DNA of 64,000 nucleotides from a virus: IMG/VR virus record IMGVR_UViG_3300008448_000001, positions 124,001 to 188,000 of that record; one strand, 5' to 3'. Under the pieces are notes generated by a model that was given only the letters and a program-made list of their open reading frames with translations, was not told the DNA's origin and made no database searches. Each line of letters begins with the position of its first letter. Within the stretch, counting starts at the first letter, position 1. Position numbers and translations under genes: made by a program. This document shows, one piece after another, positions 1 through 7,053 of the stretch.

Positions 1-561
1 ACACCTACGCTTCAGCCGTATACACGAGATACAGCTACGGCTGTTGGTTTGCCTATAACGGGAGCAGCCGTGGCCGGCAGGCCTACGCTGTATCGTTTTG
101 ACGTAAGTTCCTTAGACGATGACGACTACGTAATGGACGTAGCGAACCCTGTCGGGCGTTTCGTGGTACGTCTCAGTGACCCGGATTACTTCATTGCAAA
201 CGAGTGGTGGGAAATCGACATCCTGACTGATCCGGCCAGCGATCCACACAAGGTGCTTGTCGATGTCAATTACGGCGGCACAAACAACCTGCGGTACGAC
301 TTGGACGGTGTTCCGATCGAAGACGCGACCATTGAAGTTTTCCTTTACTCGATGTACATCGCAGGCAATAAAGACGGAACGTATCGCCTTCGAGATACCC
401 GGCAGCGTGCTAACGGTACTTGGGTTTTGCCCTTTTACTTAGATCCAGGCGTCTACGTTTTCCGTTACTACCGGTCAGGCGTTGCAGGGCCCGATGCGTT
501 CCGGGTCGTTGTCAGCTTTGATCCGTCCGAAATTTCTGTCACTAAACTGCCTAGCGCGTAG
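1..561 (+). CDS. Virion/neck-region protein, 5' truncated by the window edge
   Basis: The reading frame is already open at base 1 and runs to a TAG at 559-561, so the true start probably lies upstream of the window. An internal TTG at 49 is the first possible start but has no convincing ribosome binding site. The product (at least 186 residues) is rich in aromatic residues and beta-strand-like patterns (for example YVFRYYRSG), with no signal peptide or catalytic motif. It is followed after 8 bases by the next gene, in the same direction as the neck/sheath genes. A structural role such as a head-tail joining protein is inferred from position only. Confidence 0.6.
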   Translation, partial: TPTLQPYTRDTATAVGLPITGAAVAGRPTLYRFDVSSLDDDDYVMDVANPVGRFVVRLSDPDYFIANEWWEIDILTDPASDPHKVLVDVNYGGTNNLRYDLDGVPIEDATIEVFLYSMYIAGNKDGTYRLRDTRQRANGTWVLPFYLDPGVYVFRYYRSGVAGPDAFRVVVSFDPSEISVTKLPSA

Positions 562-569
562 GAGTACCG

Positions 570-1556
570 ATGCCACTTGAGGGAACACCTGTAGAGTTGC
601 CTGTGCCCTTACCGGGAGCTGACTGCGAGCAACAGAACGTCATAAAACCTAAGCAGACCGTCGTAGATGGCTGTCCGGTTTTGCCTAAGTTGCAATGCCA
701 CGAAGTGCAGATGGGTCAGGCCGCAAGGCTGATATGGACTTTCAAAAATCCTGAAGGCCAACCGATCAACTTGCAAGACTGTGTCAACAACTGTGCAAGC
801 ATGTCGAGCCAAACTGCGGGAGACTTCGATGCCGTGGGAAACCCTGGTTGCGGCGTGGTCTTGCGTATGCGAGAGTTGTCCGGTTACGACCCGGTGAACG
901 ACCCGATTGTTCAGATCGAGGCGGAAATCTTGGACATGTCCGAGGGTGTTGTTCGCGCGAACGTTTTGCCAGATTCAATCGTAAGGGCTGCCGGAATATA
1001 TTTGGAAGAGTGGTCCTTTTTCGCTCCTGACGGCAGCATGCTTTTTAGCAACCAGTGTTGCACTTTCGTTCGGCGTGGTCTTTTCGGCGTTAGCAGCGAT
1101 TTGAACATGCGTAACGTCGGGCCTCCCACGTTGGAAGAAATACGTTTGTCGATCCGCGACAATAGCGGCGCTGATAACGTACTGTTGGATGATGTCGAAT
1201 TTGACTCCGCCGAAATCATCCAGTCCGTCATGCGACCACTGCAGTACTGGAACGAGATCCCGCCTCCGCTAAATCCGCTTTTAACGACAAAGAATTTCCC
1301 GTTCAGAGAACTTTGGTTGCAAGGCATTCAAGCTTATCTTTTCGACATTGCTGCGAACCACTACCGCAGAAATCAACTGGCTTACAGCGCGGGAGGCATG
1401 GCGATCGACGACAAGAACAAGGAACAGCAATACGTTGCAGCTAGCAACCGCATGCTGCAAATGTTCCAGGACAACGTCAAGGCGAAGAAGATCGAGATAA
1501 ACATAGCAGCTTTCAGCGGTGCTATCGGATCGCCATATTCCGGCCTTTTTTACTAG
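570..1556 (+). CDS. Hypothetical virion protein upstream of the sheath
   Basis: A 328-aa protein preceded by GGAG (about 551-554) before ATG 570. The N-terminal half is cysteine-rich (residues about 19, 35, 43, 66 and 70) and contains a low-complexity PVELPVPLPG stretch. The C-terminal 120 residues look helical and charged. I do not recognise the family. The neighbours (zinc-ribbon protein, completion protein and sheath, all same strand with very short gaps) place it in the neck/tail-completion set. That role is inference. The cysteine content resembles that of other virion proteins further downstream. Confidence 0.65.
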   Translation: MPLEGTPVELPVPLPGADCEQQNVIKPKQTVVDGCPVLPKLQCHEVQMGQAARLIWTFKNPEGQPINLQDCVNNCASMSSQTAGDFDAVGNPGCGVVLRMRELSGYDPVNDPIVQIEAEILDMSEGVVRANVLPDSIVRAAGIYLEEWSFFAPDGSMLFSNQCCTFVRRGLFGVSSDLNMRNVGPPTLEEIRLSIRDNSGADNVLLDDVEFDSAEIIQSVMRPLQYWNEIPPPLNPLLTTKNFPFRELWLQGIQAYLFDIAANHYRRNQLAYSAGGMAIDDKNKEQQYVAASNRMLQMFQDNVKAKKIEINIAAFSGAIGSPYSGLFY

Positions 1557-1563
1557 GTGAAAA

Positions 1564-2487
1564 ATGACGTTAAACGGCAGCACATCTCCCGGTGTCGACA
1601 ATTCCAGCGAGGTCAAGCAAAACCGCTACATTTCGTGCGAACCACGAGCGTGCCCGTCAACATGCGAAAGCGTGTTTGACATGGTGCACGTTTCTTACTT
1701 GATACGTGGTGGCACGCGTGTAATGTGGCAGCTCTTAGACAGCTTCAACGATTTGCAGCCTTGGGTTTTTCAGCTGCAAGCCGGTCAGACGGGTAACCCG
1801 GACGCCGACGATTGGACGGACATCGGTCTTGCCGTTGAGAACACGTGCTATGCGATAGACCCGCAGCAAAGATCTTTCACGCGGTCTCTGGCCACCTACT
1901 ATCGAGTAAAGGTTACGACACCGAACCAGACGTACTTTTCTAGTCCGGTCGCGCAGACCGGGATTTTGAACGTGCGGGATTGGCGAATAGCACGTGAAAT
2001 AGCGAGAAAAGAAAAGCTGCGGTTCATGTACACCGCACAGGACGGTTACCTTCTCAAACGAAGGCTTACAGGTGAAAACTGCCCTCGTTGCCTGGACCCG
2101 CAGACAATGGAGATCACCGATCCGTACTGCCCGCAGTGCTGGGGAACCGGCAAACTGTGCGGTTACTACTACCCGCTTGCCTGCGTCTGGGCCGACCTTC
2201 AACCAAGCTCAAGCAAGCTTAACATCGACGATCAATCTGTTCGTGGTACGGTGCAAGACGTTCGAATTAAGGCCCGGATGTTAATGCTTCCGATCATCGG
2301 CGAGCAAGACGTATGGGTGTCACGTAAAACCGACACGCGATATTACATCGAGGCCACACAAAACATTTTTGAAATGCGAGGGGTTCCGATAGTAGCAGAA
2401 GTCGTGCTTCGACCGGCTCCGGCTACGGACGTTGCCTATCGTATACCCATTCCACAGCAGGATGCTTGGCTCCAGGAGCGATGTTAA
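1564..2487 (+). CDS. Virion-associated protein with a CxxC...CxxCxGTG zinc-ribbon-like motif
   Basis: A 307-aa protein. Around residues 173-195 it carries CPRC followed by CPQCWGTG, a four-cysteine arrangement like the CxxCxGxG zinc module of DnaJ. This strongly suggests a metal-binding knuckle. The first half is beta-rich and might be a fibronectin-like fold (TYYRVKVTTPNQTYFSS). The last codons overlap the start of the next gene in an ATGTTAA arrangement. Phage neck or head-tail connector proteins near the sheath gene can carry such zinc modules, so a connector role is plausible but inferred. Confidence 0.65.
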   Translation: MTLNGSTSPGVDNSSEVKQNRYISCEPRACPSTCESVFDMVHVSYLIRGGTRVMWQLLDSFNDLQPWVFQLQAGQTGNPDADDWTDIGLAVENTCYAIDPQQRSFTRSLATYYRVKVTTPNQTYFSSPVAQTGILNVRDWRIAREIARKEKLRFMYTAQDGYLLKRRLTGENCPRCLDPQTMEITDPYCPQCWGTGKLCGYYYPLACVWADLQPSSSKLNIDDQSVRGTVQDVRIKARMLMLPIIGEQDVWVSRKTDTRYYIEATQNIFEMRGVPIVAEVVLRPAPATDVAYRIPIPQQDAWLQERC

Positions 2488-2699
2488 TGATTCCGGTCTC
2501 TCGCTTTTCACCGATGGGGTTGCGTGCGCCTCTAGGTTTGCCGCAGAATGACGAACACGCGAAAACATCGCACGTGGCAGAGAAAGCCAAGGAAAAGGAT
2601 AATACGAAAGGCAGAAATCCTTTTACTACCCGGCTGAGCATGCGAAAGTGGGATTACGATCCTTCGCAGGTGATTCAACAAATGGATAATCGCAAATGA
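2481..2699 (+). CDS. Small basic hypothetical protein
   Basis: A 72-aa protein whose ATG (2481) overlaps the upstream stop and is preceded by AGGAG at 2474-2478. A TTG 15 bases earlier is in frame but would sit on the ribosome binding site. The product is highly charged and lysine-rich in its centre (EKAKEKDNTKGRNP) and has no membrane segment. It ends in an ATGA overlap with the next gene, indicating translational coupling. Function unknown. Its position between connector-like genes suggests a small assembly factor. Confidence 0.55.
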   Translation: MLMIPVSRFSPMGLRAPLGLPQNDEHAKTSHVAEKAKEKDNTKGRNPFTTRLSMRKWDYDPSQVIQQMDNRK

Positions 2700-3421
2700 C
2701 AACGAACTGGTGCCCCACCCCTGACCCGCAGCCTTCAAAAGACAACTACGGAACGCAAAGCACCGTCGACATTCCTTTTTTGTGCGACAACGGTTGGCAA
2801 CCAATTCTCATAACGGGCTTTTTCCGCGACTTCCTTACGCGGCAATGGTCGGATGCGCAAAACATACTGACACCGGAGCTTCGCCAATATCTATGGAAAG
2901 AGCAAACTGATTCCGGTATATTGATCGAAACCGTTCACCGATGGCGGGGCGATATCGTTGAAAAACGCCCTGCGATCATGATAAAACGCAATTCGTACCG
3001 AAACTTGGCAATGGGTTTTTCCCACCAGATTCAAGGCGGAGGCTTGGCGGCTTATCAAACCGAAAAGGGGGCTATCAAGCGTTATGCCACACATTACGTT
3101 GGATCGCACACGCTTTTTTGCATACATCAGACAGGCGCTTCTGCGGACATGCTTGCAACTGAGGTCCAAAATCAGCTGATGGAGTTTTCGCCAATCGTGC
3201 GATCACACTTGAAGCTGAGACAATTTAGCGTGGCCGAGGTGGGAGCGATTCAAGAGCTAGAAGAGTCTACTGAAAATTACGTTGTACCCGTTACTGCCAG
3301 CTGGGCTTACGAGCACACTTGGGAGTTACGCGAAAAATCGCTACCACTGCAGGCTGTTTCACTATCCAGTTTCCTTGGCGAAAACGACATCTCGATGAGG
3401 AGCCGTTACCAAGGACCGTAA
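2696..3421 (+). CDS. Putative tail-completion/neck protein
   Basis: A 241-aa protein starting at an ATGA overlap. It sits 18 bases before the sheath gene, where contractile-tailed phages usually keep neck or tail-terminator genes. The sequence has a Trp/Phe-rich N-terminus and a mixed alpha/beta C-terminus ending in a polar tail. No catalytic motif, signal or membrane segment is visible. The family is not recognised, and the neck/terminator role is inferred from gene order alone. Confidence 0.6.
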   Translation: MTTNWCPTPDPQPSKDNYGTQSTVDIPFLCDNGWQPILITGFFRDFLTRQWSDAQNILTPELRQYLWKEQTDSGILIETVHRWRGDIVEKRPAIMIKRNSYRNLAMGFSHQIQGGGLAAYQTEKGAIKRYATHYVGSHTLFCIHQTGASADMLATEVQNQLMEFSPIVRSHLKLRQFSVAEVGAIQELEESTENYVVPVTASWAYEHTWELREKSLPLQAVSLSSFLGENDISMRSRYQGP

Positions 3422-3439
3422 TTCAAAAACGAGGACACG

Positions 3440-6268
3440 ATGGCAACTTACGTTTTACCGCAAGTATTGGTTTACCAGGACTTCACTTCGCAACCTGCGG
3501 TTGCTGCTAATCCCTTGTGCGCTCACATCTCTGGTGGGCACGCACATCTCGTTCGTCAGTCGCAGAGCGACGAACGTGACGATGGTCGGTTAGGCCTTTA
3601 CGACAACGTTTCTGACAACGACTACGCTTGGCCCAACAAGCCCGCCGGAAGCCTGATCGACTCAAGCTACACCAAGCTGTACATCGAAAACGCGCTGTTG
3701 GCTTACTTCAGCGATGCGCTGAGTGCGGGTAGCGATGTGGAAGTTTTGAGCGGTTTCAAAAACCGCATCCGAGCGGCCTCCATCAATTTCGCATCCAGCG
3801 GAGCTTATGCGCGAGATCCGGATCTGTACGATCGTGATGTGAAAGTCGGCGACGTTATTCGAGTTCGCGGTGTGCCGACTGGCAGCGGAACGCTCGGGGA
3901 TCCGATCAACTTGTGGACTTACGTTCAGGCGTTGGTGGCGGATGCTTTGCCTGCGACTATCGCTCCTGCGACCATAGAGCCTTCTAACGCTGACACCCAG
4001 AGCTGCACACACTCTGTCACACAGACGGCAGGTCCGGTCAACTGCGTTTCGGCGACCGTCAACGGTTGCATTTACGACGGAACACCGGATGGTAAGATCA
4101 GCGAAACTTACACCGTCAAAGTCTTGGACAGCTCGGTTAACGGCGATCACACCACCGCTCGTTTACTTGTGCTTTCTGCCAGCGGTACCGACGATCAAGT
4201 CGACGTTGTCCCCTCGGCAAGCGGTTCGCCTACTGCAATTGGAAGTCGCGGGCTTACCTTGACTTTCTCGGATGCGGATACCGCCGCTTGTTCACTCTCG
4301 GCAGACAACTCCGGTGTCAGCTCGGATGACCTGATCGCGGGCCAAGAGTTCACCGTTGTAGTCAATCAAGCGTTTACGGCAACCACGGCTTTCTCCGACG
4401 GAACGTACAACAGTCGCGAAGACACGACCTACATCGTCACGGTGACCAAAGGCGGAAGCTTCGATACCTTGCCCGAGATCTCCGTTACGACCGTAGGTGG
4501 TACCGATCAAAGCGGGCCGCACGTGGTTACTGCGACTGGCGTAGATGTCAACATCGGTACGCGAGGGGTTATGATCGCGTTTGGCGCTTCCACCAAGTTG
4601 AACAAGGGCGATCGCTTTTACGTGCCCGTTCAAGGCATCAGCAACGGACCTGTTCGCACGATCGTACTGGGCCACAACCTCGACTCGACTTTTGCTTCCG
4701 GGGACGAGGTCGGCATCGACCTGTACATCCGAAAGCCTTTGCTCGAAGTCGAAGCCAACCGGACCGGCATGGCTCCGCTCACCAACTGGGAGCAGTCGGC
4801 TACTGAGTTCACCGTTAAGTCCGGTATCGTGGCCTATGACGCGAGCTGGACTGACAGCGGCGTTGCGCTGCCCTTGGAAGTTCGCTCGGCGGCAGAACTC
4901 GACTACGGAATCCTTTTCGTCGAGTATCGCGCTTGGTTGCCTACGCTGGCAAACCAGATCGGTGGCCTTTCGAACGTCGGCGATATCGACCAGATCAGCG
5001 GACCATTGACTCCCGACAACCCTCTGAAGTGGGGTGTTTTCCAAGGTGTGTCTAACAGCAACGGGACACCAGTCCTTTACACGGCTGTGACAGACCCGTC
5101 GAGTCTTGACGCTTGGGCGGAAGTGCTCGAGGTTGCTTTGACTCGCGATGACATCTACGGTCCCGTTCCACTCACGCGGGACGCGGCTGTTTTGAGCCTT
5201 TTCCAGGCACACGTGAACGGGGCTTCGTCGCCGACCGAGGCACAATGGCGTACGGGTTGGTTCAATCTTGCGGGAATTCCCGAGATTCCGATCGTTTCCG
5301 CTGGATCCTCGATTACCGGCTACATGACGGCCACGACAAACGACGGTCAAAACGCTTTAGCTGTGTTCGAAGATGACCCGTCTACCGGCGGCACGCAATA
5401 CACGATTTGCCGTGTACCTGCCGCCAACTCCGACTTCATTAAGAACGGGGTACGGGCAGGCGATATCGTGCGAGCCATCTACAACGGCGACGGTTTCGGT
5501 AATTTCACTTACAGCGAGTACATCGTCGAAGAAGTGCAATCTGAAAACCAGCTTCGGTTAGCAGCCGGTCCCGCAGCCCCGCAGACTGTACCTGCCAAGA
5601 TTGAAGTTTGGCGAAACTTGTCGCTGGATGAAGAGTCCACAGCCATCGCAAAGGTTGCGGGTGCTTACAACGATCGACGCATCCGAGCTGTTTGGCCGGA
5701 CAAAGTCGAGGGGGCGGGTCTGATTCAGGAAGGCTACTTCCTGAACTGTGCTCTTTCCGGGTTGGCGTCCGCAGTGTTGCCGCAGCAAGGTCTGACAAAC
5801 GTACAGATTACAGGGTTTTCTGCCGTTCCCCGTTCGACGCGGTTTAACAAACTGCAACTGGACAACATGGCAAAATCCGGAGTATGGATTGTCACGCAAA
5901 GTCGCGATGGAGAGATCTATACGCGACACGCGGTGACAACTGGCGACTACGAAGACATCAATCAACGCGAAGAGATGATCACACGCAACGTCGACAGTAT
6001 CAGTTATCGCGTCAAGGACTACTTCGCGCCTTGGATCGGTGTAACTAACGTCACACCTTCCATGCGGGATATCATCCTGGGCGGTGCCGACAAACTGTTC
6101 CGTCTGTTGAAGACCGAGCGATCCACGCCGCAGCTCGGCGGGCAGCTGATAGACGCAACAATTGACAGGTTCTTCATTTCGGAGGTCTTCAAAGATCGTT
6201 ATGTCCTGTATGCGACTTACACAGTACCGTACGCGACAAACAACATCGAAGTGCACCAGGTTGTTTAA
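3440..6268 (+). CDS. Contractile tail sheath protein, unusually large
   Basis: A 942-aa protein. The C-terminal part (about residues 790-942) has the recognisable sheath pattern: a stretch like KSGVWIVTQSRDGEIYTRHA, then NVDSISYRVKDYFAPWIGV, and a final beta strand. The N-terminus (YVLPQVLVYQDF) matches the start of sheath proteins that donate strands to neighbouring subunits. The middle is expanded by two related beta modules (about 215-285 and 327-395), each with a Y-V-V strand, a GTD turn and an IG-(S/T)-RG strand. These would project from the sheath surface. T4 gp18 is about 660 residues, so the insertion is substantial. The tube gene follows, supporting the call. Confidence 0.93.
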   Translation: MATYVLPQVLVYQDFTSQPAVAANPLCAHISGGHAHLVRQSQSDERDDGRLGLYDNVSDNDYAWPNKPAGSLIDSSYTKLYIENALLAYFSDALSAGSDVEVLSGFKNRIRAASINFASSGAYARDPDLYDRDVKVGDVIRVRGVPTGSGTLGDPINLWTYVQALVADALPATIAPATIEPSNADTQSCTHSVTQTAGPVNCVSATVNGCIYDGTPDGKISETYTVKVLDSSVNGDHTTARLLVLSASGTDDQVDVVPSASGSPTAIGSRGLTLTFSDADTAACSLSADNSGVSSDDLIAGQEFTVVVNQAFTATTAFSDGTYNSREDTTYIVTVTKGGSFDTLPEISVTTVGGTDQSGPHVVTATGVDVNIGTRGVMIAFGASTKLNKGDRFYVPVQGISNGPVRTIVLGHNLDSTFASGDEVGIDLYIRKPLLEVEANRTGMAPLTNWEQSATEFTVKSGIVAYDASWTDSGVALPLEVRSAAELDYGILFVEYRAWLPTLANQIGGLSNVGDIDQISGPLTPDNPLKWGVFQGVSNSNGTPVLYTAVTDPSSLDAWAEVLEVALTRDDIYGPVPLTRDAAVLSLFQAHVNGASSPTEAQWRTGWFNLAGIPEIPIVSAGSSITGYMTATTNDGQNALAVFEDDPSTGGTQYTICRVPAANSDFIKNGVRAGDIVRAIYNGDGFGNFTYSEYIVEEVQSENQLRLAAGPAAPQTVPAKIEVWRNLSLDEESTAIAKVAGAYNDRRIRAVWPDKVEGAGLIQEGYFLNCALSGLASAVLPQQGLTNVQITGFSAVPRSTRFNKLQLDNMAKSGVWIVTQSRDGEIYTRHAVTTGDYEDINQREEMITRNVDSISYRVKDYFAPWIGVTNVTPSMRDIILGGADKLFRLLKTERSTPQLGGQLIDATIDRFFISEVFKDRYVLYATYTVPYATNNIEVHQVV

Positions 6269-6279
6269 ACGCCGCAGCA

Positions 6280-6340
6280 AAACCGACGAGAGGTTTGTTG
6301 CATCCCTTCAGTGATCAAACGTCCGCAGCTAGCTCTGCGG
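6280..6340 (+). promoter_or_regulatory. Two hairpins in the sheath-tube intergenic gap
   Basis: The 86-base gap between sheath and tube holds a small hairpin (AAACC...GGTTT, about 6281-6297) and a perfect 6-bp stem CCGCAG/CTGCGG (6323-6328 with 6335-6340). No T-run follows, so these are not intrinsic terminators. They could tune mRNA stability or processing so that tube protein, needed in similar copy number to sheath, is well expressed. The hairpins are seen; the role is inference. Confidence 0.35.
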
Positions 6341-6354
6341 CATAAGAGGTAAAA

Positions 6355-6906
6355 ATGGCTGACGTATACGCAAGGCAGAGAACAGGGTTCGGAGGCTCTT
6401 TTGCTTCCGACTTGGCAGCGATGACAATCGCAGGAAGCACGACTCCGTTAGGTATCGTGCAGAACGTGCAGATTAACTTTTCGCAGCAAGTGGCACGCAT
6501 TTATGATGTTTCCAACGGCGGATCGGCCAACGCAGGCACGGGAGGTTTTGTGCCCGTGTTCTACGTTGGAGGCCGAACGCAAGGCAACGCCAGCATTGCT
6601 CGAGTGTTGGGCCCGCAGTCCGGCGCTTTGTGCGCTTTCTATGCTGAGATCGGAAACGTCTGCTCGCCGCAGGATCTGACGTTCACGTTTGCCGGGGGTT
6701 GCGGTCCTTCCGGGCAGGGTTCAAGTCCTACCCAGCCGATCGCTTTTAACACAGCAGTCGGTAACGCGGAGGCGAATTCCGTCAAGTACACGATTCAGGC
6801 CGCGACCATGGTTAACGTAACGGTCGGTGTCGCGGCGCAAGACATGATCGTGAATGAAAACATCGCGCTGATGTTTGCCAACTTGAGCTGCGACGAAATC
6901 GTGTAA
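6355..6906 (+). CDS. Tail tube protein
   Basis: A 183-aa protein directly after the sheath gene, with GAGG ahead of ATG 6355. It has the tube-protein character: small, no cysteine-based catalytic motif, and mostly beta strands (LGIVQNVQINFSQQVARIYD, then VNVTVGVAAQDMIVNENIALMF at the C-terminus). Sheath-tube adjacency is the usual order in contractile phages, and a strong terminator follows, which fits a highly expressed sheath-tube transcript. The tube forms the rigid inner channel through which DNA passes. Confidence 0.85.
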   Translation: MADVYARQRTGFGGSFASDLAAMTIAGSTTPLGIVQNVQINFSQQVARIYDVSNGGSANAGTGGFVPVFYVGGRTQGNASIARVLGPQSGALCAFYAEIGNVCSPQDLTFTFAGGCGPSGQGSSPTQPIAFNTAVGNAEANSVKYTIQAATMVNVTVGVAAQDMIVNENIALMFANLSCDEIV

Positions 6907-6928
6907 GCGGAAACTACGATGGCAATTT

Positions 6929-6965
6929 AAGGCTAGCTCAGGTAAAAATGAGCTAGCCTTTTTTA
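6929..6965 (+). terminator. Intrinsic terminator after the tail tube gene
   Basis: A perfect 10-bp stem GGCTAGCTCA (6931-6940) pairs with TGAGCTAGCC (6949-6958), with an 8-base loop and six Ts at 6959-6964. It closes the sheath-tube transcript. The following 88 bases up to the spike gene contain TTGAGC at 6966 but no well-spaced -10 box. Confidence 0.9.
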
Positions 6966-7053
6966 TTGAGCGACGCTGCGGCGGCCAAATTGCGTTAAAA
7001 TGCGGTTTTAAGTCCGGCCAGCCCCAAACGCACCGCAAGGTGAGATACCGTAA

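Noticed and set aside
4292-5350. 352-aa minus-strand frame opposite the sheath gene
   Set aside because: It lies wholly inside a strongly supported gene, has no ribosome binding site and no protein-like composition.
6965-7053. Promoter in the gap after the tube terminator
   Set aside because: TTGAGC and TTAAAA are present, but the spacer is about 23 bases, too long for a normal sigma-70 promoter.
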